In this document: in pieces, positions 20,717 to 31,519 of the stretch
Position numbering within the stretch: the first letter of the stretch is position 1
Layout: the number at the start of each line of letters is the position of its first letter
DNA from: Bettongia penicillata ogilbyi
Lineage: Eukaryota; Chordata; Mammalia; Diprotodontia; Potoroidae
Assembly (NCBI GenBank): GCA_023548195.1
Contig: JAJHZJ010000419.1
Span: 1,672,773-1,736,772, forward strand
Length of the DNA: 64,000 nt
Direction of reading: 5' to 3'
Notes under the pieces: generated by a model
The model's input: the letters and a program-made list of their open reading frames with translations, nothing else
Databases searched by the model: none
Told to the model about the DNA's origin: nothing
Made by a program: the position numbers and the translations under genes

Positions 20717-21765
20717 GAGGAAGCATGCAAAAGTAAACAGCAAGGAGAAATATTAAGGGACTTACCAGAAATGAACTGTTTGCATTCATACAGGGAAGGA
20801 CAATATTTCTAACTCTTAAAACTTTTCAGTATCTGGGTGGTTGGTGGGACCACACATACACATGTACACGCATGCACACACATACACACATGCATTCACA
20901 TGCAGAGACAGAGAGCACAGATTGAACTGAATAGGATGGGACCATACCTTAAAAGAAATTAAGGTAAATGGTGAGAGAGAAATGTAGTGAGAGGAAAGAG
21001 GGGGAAATGGAAGGGGGTAACTATATGTCATTTAAGAGGCAAGTAGGAGATGTTTTTAGTGGAGGGAAAAAGAGGAGAGCTGAGGAAAAAAAAACAAACA
21101 AACAAACAAACAAAAGTTTACCCTCATCACATTTGACTAAACGAAGGAGTGAAATGCACACTCATTTTGGTATGAAAACCTATCTTACAGTATAAGAAAG
21201 CGGGGGAGAAGGAGATATTGGGGGGGGGGATGATGGAAGGGAGGGCAAAGGGAGGAGGGAGTAATTGAAAGTCAACACTTGGGGAGGGACAGGATCAAAG
21301 GACAGAAGAGAAACAATGAGGGGCAGGTTAGGAGGGATGGCAATTCAGTTAGTCTTACACAACACGACTATCAGGAAGATCATTTGCAAAGCTACACAGA
21401 TATGGCCTATAATGAATTGCCTGCCGTCCCAAAGGGAATGGGTGGGGAGGGAGGGATGGGGAGAATTTGGAACTCAAAGTTTTAGGAACAATTGTTTAGT
21501 ATTGTTGTTGCAACTAGGAAAGAAGACATACGGTTAATGAGGAATAGAAAGTCATCTGGCCCTACAGGAGAAAAGAGAAGATAGAGACAAGGGAAGGGAG
21601 GGATGACAGAAGAGAGGACAGATTGGAGATAGGGAAAATTAGATTGCTTGGGGTATTGGGGTGGGGGGAGGGGAGAAAAGGGGAGAAAATTTGGAACCCC
21701 AAAATTTGTGAAAATGAATGTAAAAAGCTAAATAAATAAATAAATAAAAAACATAAAAAAAAAAA
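20717..21765 (+). other. HAL1 3' UTR and poly(A) tail
   Basis: About 1010 bp of G/A-rich non-coding sequence, then the tail. It holds a CA microsatellite (20850-20895), an (AAAC)n run near 21090-21115, G-rich tracts (21222-21229, 21655-21690) and a terminal block (ggagaaaatttggaaccccaaaa) like L1 3' ends. AATAAA signals overlap at 21731-21748, followed by the A-rich tail 21746-21765. Purine-rich 3' UTR tracts are typical of mammalian L1. The 90- and 68-codon frames here are not credible genes. Confidence 0.8.
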
Positions 21766-21780
21766 AAGAATAATGTTCTA
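21766..21780. repeat. HAL1 target-site duplication, right
   Basis: AAGAATAATGTTCTA directly after the poly(A) tail, identical to the left copy. Confidence 0.95.
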
Positions 21781-22129
21781 ATTCTTTCAGCACAATGTTC
21801 ATTTGCTGGTCATTGGCAAGAATTTCACATTTAAAGCACCAACAGTTAATAATCTAAAATTTCTATGATTCTTAACACCAATTTTTCCTCTTTTTTCTTC
21901 TATTTTGTCACTGAAACTGCAGATGCAAAAATAGTGGGCAGGGCTAATGGGTTTTCATGGACAAAGAATTAATCATTATTCATACCCATTGGTAATGAGT
22001 CTCTCAGGACTTAGCTAGACAGGTCCTTGGGAAGCGGACTTAAAGCCTTGAACTTGACATGACTGGCACTTCACTAGCACAGCCCTCAAGCACCTGAGCA
22101 CATCAGACCAAGATAACACATAAAACAAG
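21781..22129. other. No recognised feature
   Basis: Host flank of the HAL1 insertion; unclassified. Confidence 0.5.
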
Positions 22130-22300
22130 GATCAGAGACTTCACTAGAAGGGACCTCAAAGGCCATCTAGTCTAACTGCCTCCCTTTACAGATGAGGAAA
22201 CTGAGGTGTAGGCAATTAATGAGATGGAATTTCAACACAAGTCTTCTGACTCTGGAGGTTCCATTTTTTCCCACTATACCACTAAAACTCTGTGGAGGGT
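22130..22300 (-). mobile_element. MIR/THER-like SINE
   Basis: Antisense copy with 'aagggacctcaaaggccatc', 'tacagatgaggaaactgagg' and 'cccactataccactaaaac'. Confidence 0.75.
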
Positions 22301-22424
22301 CAATTGATATGTTATTACATTGCTAACATGACTAGAAAAGGAGACTCCTAACAGGTTACATATGATTCATAGCAAAGTGAAGCAGCTGCCCAGGCTCTAC
22401 GAGGATTGGAATACCTGATTTACA

Positions 22425-22560
22425 GTCATAAAGCCGCAGAATATGACTGTGGGTAAGTTGCGTAGCCTTTTCATGTTTTTATTTGTCACTTTCAGCAAGT
22501 CATATAACTTTCTGATTCTCATTTGTTAGATGACGCTAATGCGGCATTGTTTAGCCCATT
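22425..22560 (+). mobile_element. SINE fragment
   Basis: Weak sense SINE: 'tgactgtgggtaagttgcg', 'tttctgattctcatttgttag'. Confidence 0.4.
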
Positions 22561-22799
22561 CACAGTCTGGTAAACCTTTAGTGACTGGACCAAATAGTTG
22601 CTAGGCTCTTTTCTGTTTCCAAAAAGTAGCAGTCTGTGATTCAAGGAAATTTCTAAAGGCTTTAGAAAAGATTCACCTTAGAGATGGCTTTCTGTCAACT
22701 CTTATATTAGCCTTTGGATTTCATAGCAAGAGTATATTGCAACATAGTAAGTGCATATCACAACACAGTGAGAGTGTATCAGAGCACAGTCAGAGTATG

Positions 22800-23385
22800 T
22801 CATAATACCACAAGTGTATAATGTCACTCTCTTGCTCAAGGTGGTTCAGAGGCTCCCCATTGCCTCTGGGATAAAATACAATTTTTTTTTCTTTTTGGAA
22901 TTGAAAAACTTTTACATTTTAACCTCAGCTTATCTTTCCAGTCTGATCACATATTTTTTTCACTTGTGAACTCTGTACTCTAGCCAAACTGACCTACCAA
23001 TACTTGACATTTCATTTCCTAACTCTCTGTCTTTGTACAACATTTCACCTCTTCCTTTTCACATCTAGCTTGCTTGCTTCAAGGCTCAGATTAAGCATCA
23101 CCTCCTACATATGACCATTTCTGATCCCTCTACTTATTTATCCTCCTCTGAGTAAACCATGGAACATCTATTTTGCGTGCATATTGTATTTACTTATCTA
23201 TATCTCCCTGCCCATATCCTGCCTCTCCCCCACACACCACCAGGGCCTTTAGGGATGCAGGGCTCTAGAGGTCCTGGGCTATCTCATTTTTGTCTTTATA
23301 GTCACAGTACCTAGCCCAATCCTTGCCACATAGCTAGCACTCAATAGATGCTTGCTGAATGGATGAATTTGCTAAATACATGGAG
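22800..23385 (+). mobile_element. L2 3' region and terminus
   Basis: Sense L2: 'cactctcttgctcaaggtgg', 'ctccccattgcctctgggat', 'aaggctcagattaagcatcacctcc', ending 'actcaatagatgcttgctgaat'. A T-rich insertion sits near 22880-22920. Confidence 0.8.
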
Positions 23386-23898
23386 ACTGTTATTACTATT
23401 TCATCATTTGCCAAAAGTATCTTGTTATATGTCTGATTAAAGCAACATTTTTGACAATTTAACTGATTCACAGGAACCCTCCCTGATTATTCCAGGAATG
23501 TTAGTTAAGTTTTGAAGATGCCAGGGTTCAGTTTGTTAGATGTATTGGATGGAAAATATCACCACATATGATTTTGTAATGCAACAAGAAGAATTGTCTA
23601 TTTAAACTTTCCGAGACAACACACATACAGATATAGTATACTTGTCTTTTTTTTCTCCCTATCTTGTTGGAAGTACTGTGGCAACTCGTAGATTTGATTC
23701 CCAATACTTATTGGCGTGGAACTTTTAGCCTGCTCTGTTTTTTCCAACATGGGCAAGTTTTCTTCTTCTTTGGTGCTATGGTGATCCTCTATACCCAGGG
23801 ACTCACCACATTGGTGCCAAGCTTAGCCTTCCTGCGGCTCAGAGTTCCCACATTCATTCTGTTCATTGCCTCACTCTTCCCAGTAGTAGAAATTGTAA
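23386..23898. other. No recognised feature
   Basis: Unclassified. A frame at 23664-23927 (87 codons, hydrophobic) runs into an L2 tip, lacks family similarity I can name, and is not called. Confidence 0.4.
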
Positions 23899-24035
23899 GC
23901 ATACATCAATCAATTGATATTTATTAAGTACCTACTATGTGCCAGGTGCTGTGCTAAGCACCACCACATGTCTGCATATATTTTGGGCAAATGTACACAC
24001 ACACACACACACACATACACACACACATATGTTTA
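23899..24035 (-). mobile_element. L2 3' tip with adjacent (CA)n
   Basis: 'catcaatcaattgatatttatt' and 'tactatgtgccaggtgctg' are the antisense L2 terminus (to about 23968). A (CA)n/(TA)n run follows at 23994-24030. Confidence 0.75.
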
Positions 24036-24234
24036 CACTATCCCAGAATATCAGTTAGTGAACTAATTGTCTTGTGCAAAATCAAGGGAAAATTTCCTTC
24101 CTGGAGGATTCCTTTCAGTATTTTTAAATGAGAACATGCTCAATATAATCTTACCTATTTGAAGCTTATAAGGAGCATGCTGACTTCTGTACTATTTCTA
24201 TTGTACTTTAACAAATATATATCAAATGCCAACT

Positions 24235-24365
24235 ATGTCCAAGAGGCAGCAGCATAGATTAATGGCTATAGAGTTGACCTATGTCAAGAAGAGCTAGTTT
24301 GACATCCTGCTTCTGACATGCCCTGACTGGGTTCCATTAGCAAAGTTACTTGACCTGTTAGGCTA
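24235..24365 (+). mobile_element. MIR-type SINE fragment
   Basis: 'cagcagcatagattaatggc' then 'gcaaagttacttgacctg' in sense order. Confidence 0.6.
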
Positions 24366-24394
24366 AAAACATGAGTTCAGGTGGACACATTTTT

Positions 24395-24560
24395 AATAAG
24401 ATTATTAGTGTGAAACTGGGAGATACCTTAAAGTTCACCTTTCAAGTGAAGAAATGGAGCCTCAGAGAGTTAAAAGAAACATGCCAAGTTCACCTACTCA
24501 ACAGCAGTGTCAGATTTTCAACCCAATGTTTTTTCTGCTCCACTAGTCATGGGAGGGGTG
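24395..24560 (-). mobile_element. MIR/THER-like SINE fragment
   Basis: Antisense 'gaagaaatggagcctcagag', 'catgccaagttcacctac', 'ttttctgctccactag'. Confidence 0.6.
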
Positions 24561-25160
24561 TTTGACTTCTGGAATTATTTTCAGCATTAAATCACTGATG
24601 CTTTGATGGATCTATAGTTTCCCTACAATGAGCATTCTCTTTCCATCAATCAAACAACCAGATACTACTAAAATTTCCACTTCATTTTATTCTGTGTAGA
24701 CCCTCCTAACCCACCATTTGAGGGAGTTAAAGGAAAGGATGTGTAGAAAGTTTGAAGGCTGAAGTATATCTTTCATTACTATAAATTACCACTCCTTTTT
24801 TGCTTTGATTGGTAGAAGTTTTGAGTTATCAACTATCCATGGTACTATAAAGGGCCAGAATTACTTAACTGGTAGGGGCGGAGGATGGTGAGGTAAGGAA
24901 TTGCATTTCTTTTGGCTCAAATATCCACTCAACAATTCTGGGACAATCTCCCTATTGGATAATAAATTAGTATGGTGCTGATTTCCTGGCTTGGAGGCAC
25001 ACACTGATCAGAGAGTTTCAGAAGGTAGTTTTATTAAAAATAAAGAAAAATCAATAATTATATATTCCACAATATACAAATGACAGAGCCCTAAAGGCTT
25101 ATAGTATCTTACAGCTTCTCAATAGCCCATAATTTATATTGTCCAATGTTTGGAGTCTGG
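24561..25160. other. No recognised feature
   Basis: Unclassified AT-rich sequence. Confidence 0.45.
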
Positions 25161-25164
25161 ATCA

Positions 25165-26138
25165 AATTAAGTTCAATAAGGATTTGTTAAGCATGTGTTA
25201 TGTGCCAAGCCTGGCACTGGAAGATGAGAATATAAACAAACAAAAATATTATCCTTTGCTCTTAAGGAACTTATATTCTGTTAGAGTTGGGAAAAGGTAA
25301 GTATGCAGATAAGATTTGTCTTCTCAATGGTGTGGGAGGGCTGGGAGAGGAGGAGGGGTCTGTTCCAACTCTGACCTTTTTGTGATTCTGTGAAGATTAG
25401 CAACCCCACTCCCCAGACTAATATGTCATTTGGAAAGAAGGCCAAAATTCAAGTGGTGGCCTGTGAGTGGAGAGAAGATAGATGCATAATATGAAGAGAC
25501 TGAATGTGTTGTTTGAATGAGAGTAAAGAATTGAGAAGGGTTGCTAGGTTGTAAACTAGAGTCACTTGAAAGATAAAGGTGCCCCTAGAAAACACAGGAA
25601 GGTTAGCAGGAGGGGTATAGTTAGAAATAGTGAATTGTGCTTTGGATTGTTTAGCTTGAAACGCCAAAGGGACATCAGGTGGAGATATCCAATACACAAC
25701 TGGAGACATAGGACTAGAATTCAGGAGAGAGATGAGGACTGGATATGTAGATTTAGGGATAGTCTGTGGAAACTGATGAGATTACCAAGAGAGATTAGAG
25801 ATAGGCAAGAAGACCTAAGACAAAGCCTTGGGTACACTTATGGATAGGGGAACAAAATCAGAATACTATAAAGAAGAGTGAGATGAATTGATCAGACAGA
25901 GAGGAGAAAATCAAGAAAGAGAAACTTCTTGAAAATCGAGGGATGACAAGAGTATCCAGAAGGAAGAGGTGGTCAACGCTGCCAAATGATGCAGAGAAGT
26001 CAAGAAGATTGAGAACTGAGAAAAGCCCATTGGAGTCCATGGTAAGATCATTAATGATTTTGGAAAGAATAGTTTCAGTCAAGTGGTGAGAATGAAAGTC
26101 AGATTGCAAGGGATTGAGAAGTAAACAGGAAATAGGAA
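25165..26138 (-). pseudogene. L2 element with ORF2 remnant
   Basis: Antisense L2. Its 3' tip lies at 25165-25310 ('gttaagcatgtgttatgtgcc') and the body runs 25430-26138. A minus frame of 165 codons (25858-26355) partly overlaps the true L2 reading and includes NDL, NGLFSVLNLLDFSASF and DHLFLLDTL, which is the RT core region preceding the palm motif in CR1/L2 LINEs. The N-terminal half of that frame lies outside the L2 in the LTR-like insert, so the frame is not a gene. Confidence 0.75.
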
Positions 26139-26139
26139 A

Positions 26140-26648
26140 TGGCTGAAGATTCCTTTCCAACATGGTTCCAATATGAGATTCTCTCGTAAGGCCTTCTGCT
26201 CTGTCATCTGTTGGCCGTATGTACCTTGTGTTCAGGTATTGTCTTCTCAGTGCTTGTTTTCTGTACTCAGAAGTCTCATGGTATGATAGGCATGATATCT
26301 GCCAGCTATGTAATATCTGTCCTGGGCAAATTTTCCTTAAAAGACATTGAAACAAATCTTTGAAATTAATTAATTAGCCTGAGAGACTAAGGTTCAGGCC
26401 TTAGATATAACTTGTATAAGAAGCCAGTGCAGAAGAAGTGAGTAGCAACTCCCTCAGACTTCTGACCAGCAGACCAATATGGCCAACAAAGAGGTGAGGA
26501 AGCTATGTCCAACTGAATCAATATTGTAACCTTGCTGAATATTTCTTCTTTAGTTATGGCTAAGTAAATCTCCTTTTGTTAACTAACATTCAACTTCTTT
26601 TAAAATCTTTTTGCATATATATCTGATTGATTAATTCTCTTGCTTTTG
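26140..26648 (+). mobile_element. Possible solo LTR inserted in L2
   Basis: This segment interrupts the L2, which resumes at about 26650. It has a TATAAGAAG box (about 26415) and a GTAAAT-type A-rich signal (about 26565) about 150 bp apart, as in LTRs. A target duplication was not found and the exact ends are uncertain, so this is tentative. Confidence 0.35.
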
Positions 26649-26649
26649 A

Positions 26650-26905
26650 TCTCAAAGTTACTATATGACAGAGCTAGGTGATAAAATGAGAGAACATGGA
26701 GAAGAGAAGGAGATGGAGAAGACAAATAATAGGTTGTGGAGGCATGAGACAGAGGGATGATCAATGAGGGAAATTTCAGAATTCAGCTTCATGGAAGTAA
26801 CACAGTAAAGGACGATGGTGAGATTTAAGACATGATCATCTTTGTGAGCTACTGAGATAGAGGGAAAATATAAATTATAGGAGGCAATGAATTTGATAGC
26901 TTGGG
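26650..26905 (-). mobile_element. L2 internal fragment, continuation
   Basis: Antisense L2 coding-region debris ('gagctaggtgataaaatgag', 'ggaggcatgagacagaggg') in the expected order after 26138. Confidence 0.5.
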
Positions 26906-26909
26906 ATCA

Positions 26910-27090
26910 GTCTTACAGATTTACAACTGAAGGAACCCCAAAAGCCATTTGATCAATCCTTTAATTTTAAGGTGAGAGAACTGAGTCTCAAAGAGGTAAA
27001 GAGATTTGTTTCAGGTCACATAGGTAATGTGTCAGAATTTGGAGTAGGTCTTTTGAATTCAAATCTAACAATCATTCTTCAGCATCACAC
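26910..27090 (-). mobile_element. MIR/THER-like SINE
   Basis: Antisense 'actgaaggaaccccaaaagcc', 'gagaactgagtctcaaagagg', 'ggtcacataggtaatgtgtc'. Confidence 0.7.
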
Positions 27091-27099
27091 TGACTTCAT

Positions 27100-27480
27100 G
27101 AAGCTGGAGTCTTCTAGCTGAAGTATTCAAGTATGAGGGTCAGACTTGAGGTAGGAAGAAAGACCATGAATCATACGGTGAACTTGAGGAAGGAGGGAAA
27201 ATAACCTGGAGTAGGTCATAGGGACAAGGATTTGCACAGAGAGATATAGATAGTTGGGTGGCTCAGTTTTTTGGGGTGCCATGTAAAAAAAGGATAGTTC
27301 CCTTTATGGGAAAGTGGCCAGGAATATGATGTTTTTGGGAGGAACCTTGATTTCCATTAGTATCAAGAGATGAAAAATGTAAAAAGATGAAGTCTAGAAT
27401 GGAAGTAACTCTGTACTGGAGGTTCCTGAGGGTATAAACAAATGAAAAGACAGAGAATGATGGAGACTGGGATGGGTGAT
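27100..27480 (-). mobile_element. L2-like fragment (weak)
   Basis: G/A-rich strand with the same style as antisense L2 debris ('ggtgccatgtaaaaaaagg', 'gaagtctagaatggaag'). No diagnostic motif. Confidence 0.3.
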
Positions 27481-27564
27481 GAGGATTCTGCAATCAGAAA
27501 CGGATCAACAGATCAACAGATATTCTAGCATCAACAGGACTGGAGGTGATTATAGTGACATCAG

Positions 27565-27700
27565 TGAGCCCAATCCACTCAAGATGAGGAATCTGAGGTC
27601 CCAAGAGGTTCCTAAATTCACAAGGATAAAGCTGCAGTGCCAGGATTCAAACATAGGCCCTCTCTCTCTCCAATATTCAATCACTTTTACCTTGTGGTAA
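27565..27700 (-). mobile_element. MIR-type SINE fragment
   Basis: Antisense 'atgaggaatctgaggtccc', 'gccaggattcaaacatagg'. Confidence 0.6.
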
Positions 27701-28639
27701 GAGAGGATGGGAAATTTTGCCTTGACAGCTGGTGATACTCAAGTATAGGCATTAGGGAAGAGGAGGTTGGAGATTACTTGGACAAAGAATGAGGGATATG
27801 ACAGGTGGTTGGTGCCTCCACCCTTTAGTGTCCTGTGTTGATAGAAGGGGCATCTGTGTCAGGGCAGTGACATCAACCTGTGCTGACCCTAAACACTATG
27901 GAGTCAGTGATAGAATAACAGGGAAGCTTGAGTTGGATCTCAGTCGATACCAGGTGAATAGGTTCCCAGAGCCCTAACTGAACTCCATTTCACTTGCCTC
28001 ATTATAGTAAGGAATTGCCTATGACCACAAAATAGTTTGAAATTGGACAGTACATTTGACTCCTACTTAAGCCTGTTATCTGAAGACCTGTATGACATAT
28101 AGTACAAAGAATGCTCCATTTGATATTAGGTCAAATCTAAACTCTGTGAATTGCTGTTTAACTTTGTGCAAGTCACTGTTGGGTTAGGTGATGTTCTAAG
28201 GCACTTTTTATAAACTTGGTCCGGAATAGGGTCCTAGCAGCAAGAAGCACTCTGTGTAGGAGAATAATTGCTACTGACAGGTGGGAGAATTGTTTTCCTC
28301 AGGAAGGCCCAATGATGAAGGTGAGATAAGTACTGCTACCACATGTGGTTCTAGGTGCTGGGTCTAGGAGATTTCCAAACCCAGTCTCATTTGAGTTGGC
28401 AAAAGGTAAGGCTTTGACCCTCTGGACTCCAATTACAGAAAAAAAACAGCAGTTTAAACAATTCATGTGGAAAAACAAAGTGAATGAAGAGCATATTGCT
28501 TAATTATGGCATGCAATTTGATGGATATTCAATTGAGTTAGTACACTGATGGAGATAGATGAGTTGAATTTAGAATAAAATAGGAGGAAGTAATATAACT
28601 GAATTGAATTTGTGAAATTACACAGTGCTTTTAATGGTC
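27701..28639. other. No recognised feature
   Basis: Unclassified. 27800-27980 has balanced composition and a 62-codon frame without family similarity. Confidence 0.4.
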
Positions 28640-29100
28640 TGCTACCACAAAAGACCATCAAGTTAACACTAGTTTTCTCTGGGTGACATCACAAGACTGG
28701 GAATCGTGAAACACAATATGCTCAGAGGAATGACAATTGCCAAAAGGTCATGACAAGATGGATGGTGGATCTCTATAGCCTACAGGATATTATCATTGAT
28801 GACGTGCTGAAGAAGAGGTATGAGAAACATCAAGAATATGGAAAAATATGTGCCAGTTATGTAGAAAAAAAGAAAAATAACAGATGGATAGTGCAAGTGC
28901 TGCCCTCTAGTTATTGTAAAAGTCAGAGAAAGTCCTCTAGCATATTAAGTAGATTGTCTTGGAGAATTCACAGAAAAGCAAAATATAGCAAAGCACTTAG
29001 AATCTCACAGGAAAAGAAGGAATGGGAATTAAATGGTGTTCACTAATGAAATCTTTGATGTGTCTTCTGATATTGGTATTCTGATTGGCCATATTTTCCA
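28640..29100. other. Unclassified; possible repeat-derived frame
   Basis: A 98-codon plus frame (28750-29046) encodes a Lys/Arg/Ser-rich peptide beginning MTRWMVDLYSLQD. The upstream phrase 'aacacaatatgctcagagga' has the feel of old LINE or retrocopy sequence, but I cannot name a family. Confidence 0.3.
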
Positions 29101-29224
29101 GACTCCCGAGAAATAATGGAGTAGAGGTTCAGTAAGATTCCACAGCAGGACTGATCATCTTACATATGGGTGATTCTTCTCCTCTGCCAGGGGAATATCT
29201 GGAATCCTTTATTCAACAAATCCT

Positions 29225-29335
29225 TTAAATAAGGAGTGTTTCATTTTTTATTTTTGCATCCCAAGGAGTTAGCAGAGTGTCTGGTGAACAAAAGGCATTT
29301 CATAGATGCTTGTAGGTAGGTTGATTATTGCATTG
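29225..29335 (+). mobile_element. L2 3' tip
   Basis: 'agcagagtgtctggtgaac', 'catttcatagatgcttgtagg'. Confidence 0.5.
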
Positions 29336-29779
29336 TTTTTGTCTTCTTTGGAGAAACCAAACTCTTTGAGTTGAGAAAATGGTGATAGTATGTGTCCATT
29401 TTGTTATGATGATTAGGGAGAATTGAGGAATTGAACTGAGTTGGATAGCTTACTATTGATTTAACAGTCCTTAGAGGAAAATCCTTAGAGGACAGGATTT
29501 GCCCCCAAATCCTCTGACAAAGTGGTTAAAGAATGCATATTGCTCACATTATGACATGCACCTGGGTAAAGATCGGCCCATTGTGCTAATCTAGGGATAC
29601 AGACAGACAAAAAGCTGGGTTACATGGAAGGAAGGCCAAAAAGAATCAGATATGTAGGACAGCTTAAAAAATGACATCAAGAATTAAGTCAAGTGTTTAT
29701 TTCAAAGAAAAGTAACCTGTCCATAAGATACTCTGTATGGGAAAATGCACAGTTTGATGGTAGCTGAGTTGATTGTGTT
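29336..29779. other. Unclassified, contains a second copy of the 14.1-kb coding-like motif
   Basis: 29520-29594 reads KWLKNAYCSHYD and onward in one open stretch up to a stop, matching the 14126-14161 peptide at 8 of 12 positions. The rest is featureless. Confidence 0.4.
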
Positions 29780-30110
29780 CGTCTTTCATTGCCGAAGAAG
29801 ACCATGCCATCAGAGAAATAATGTCATGACTTGCACTTGACTTGGTTTTGAGTGATGGAGGGCCGTGCAGGTCACCAGCTCACTTCTCCTCCAGAGCCAT
29901 CTGAATCCAGTGACCATCTGAATCTATTCATCAGGATGACTGGAGATGACTCAGGATGCACTGGGAGACCTTGGGCCCTGTAGGCTAAGGTTTTGCAGTT
30001 ACTCACTTAGGGTGAGGCAATGCCCATTCATTGAATAGGCTTGTTTAAGAAGTAGACAGGGCATGGCCCCTTTAATGAGACCAAGAAAAAGAAAGACACC
30101 AGGCTGGGTG
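29780..30110 (-). mobile_element. Marsupial SINE with RTE-like tail
   Basis: Reverse copy of the SINE at 12.85-13.30 kb: 'gtctttcattgccgaagaag', 'gtcaccagctcacttctcc', 'tccagagccatctgaatc'. The left end at about 29780 is the 3' tail. Confidence 0.75.
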
Positions 30111-30975
30111 AAAAACAGCAACAGTTCCTGTTGACTATCACTCTAAAGCTAGGAAGATAAAGAGGAGCCCTTAGGCAGGGGCAGTTGGAGTCCAAGTTTC
30201 AGAGTGTAGTAGGTTTGAGGTTTTGATAACAAGAACAAAGACAAGAACTGGGTTTAAAATTAAATGGAAGGAGGAAATGACTACTTAAAAGAATTTACTC
30301 CAAACTGAATTGGGGGATGGGATGGGACCGGGTGTGGCCCTACTGCTCTTTGAGTGAGTGACCTTAAACTTCTTTTTCTGTCATGGAAATTACACTCAGT
30401 GGAGAATACTGTGCCCTTTCACCCTCCTTATGTCCACATACCACCATTCTTCCAATTATGGAATGCCTAAACCAAAAGCCAGTTTCTGAAGTCTAAGGAA
30501 GAAATGAAATACAGTGCCCAGGGAGACAGTCAAAAAATAGGTATGTCCCCTAAGGTTATACCAGAAAGGGGTCCCTAGCCTTACAGTTCTTCATCTCCAA
30601 ACTTCCATTCCTTTTCCTTCAACCCTAGCCTTGCTGGAGCCCTTGCCCCAGACCACAGGATCAATCACCAGTATCTTGGAATTAGAAGAATCCTTGTTCC
30701 ACAATCTTCCTGCAGCAGAGGGAGATGCGTTCTTGGCATTCTAATTTAGAGCTTTGAATGAATTTCCCCATAGAAACAGTAAACAACCAACTTAAAAATG
30801 TACTTCTGGAACATTTTTAAGTTGGGAACAGCTTATACTCAGAATATTTGCTAAATTATTGTAGATGCCGTTATAGCACATCAAACACAAACAACTAAAT
30901 ACAACTTACTTCAAGAATGTTATACAATTATAACATAAAATATCCCCTAAAAAGATGTGATGTAGCCAACCTGTA
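30111..30975. other. No recognised feature
   Basis: Unclassified. A small inverted repeat near 30790-30825 (cttaaaaatgtacttctggaacatttttaag) could form a hairpin. Confidence 0.4.
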
Positions 30976-30979
30976 CCTA

Positions 30980-31300
30980 AAACTGGGTATGGCAGAAAAA
31001 ATAGGCTTTGGGCCATAAATCTGGGCCTGAAGGGACAGCAAACACCACCTACTCTAACTTGCTCATTGTTTTAGATGAGGAACATGAGGCCCAGGTGAGT
31101 TAAGCAACTTGTTCTAGGTTACACAAGTAGTAAGGTTCAAGATAGGATTGAGCACAAAATCCTTTGACTCTAGAGCCATTTCCATTTCTACTCTATCACT
31201 ATAACAGGATAATAAATCTAGAGCTAAAAGGGATCTTAGAGGTCATGTGAACACCTCCTCATTTTCCAGTTGAAAAAAATGATTGCCCCATATTCTGACT
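30980..31300 (-). mobile_element. Two MIR/THER-like SINE fragments
   Basis: 30980-31205: 'gggcctgaagggacagcaaac', 'gaggaacatgaggcccagg', 'ctttgactctagagcc'. 31208-31300: 'gctaaaagggatcttagagg' then 'cctcattttccagttgaaa'. Both antisense. Confidence 0.65.
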
Positions 31301-31519
31301 CTGGATTTCCCTGGATGACAATTTAAAAAACAAAGAAACTAAACCTGTCACAATTCAGCAAAATGAATGCCATCCCACAGTCAAAGAGAATTGTCCCAGA
31401 TTGACCCTAAAGACAATTAGTAGTCTCTATAATTCATTTCAATTCAACACGCATTTGTTAAATGGAATGTATATAAACATGTGTTGGAAATCCATGACTT
31501 ACATGATCTGAAGACCCCA

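Larger units (their letters stand above)
18776..21765 (+). mobile_element. Full-length half-L1 (HAL1) retrotransposon
   Basis: A 2990-bp non-LTR retrotransposon copied by target-primed reverse transcription, as shown by a poly(A) tail and a perfect target-site duplication. It starts GGGCGGAGCCAAGATGGCGG, the canonical marsupial L1 5' start. A GC-rich 5' UTR (18776-19609), an intact ORF1 (19610-20716) and a ~1-kb 3' UTR follow. No ORF2, endonuclease or RT homology is present between ORF1 and the tail. HAL1 elements are a known mammalian class of ORF1-only L1 derivatives that need ORF2p in trans. The last ~110 bases resemble L1 3' ends at 1.2 and 9.3 kb, which fits use of the same machinery. 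A one-off L1 copy that lost ORF2 is the alternative; the long continuous 3' UTR makes a HAL1 family member more likely. Confidence 0.88.

Noticed and set aside
25858..26355. 165-codon minus frame
   Set aside because: C-terminal part is L2 RT; the N-terminal part reads across an inserted LTR-like block, so not one gene.
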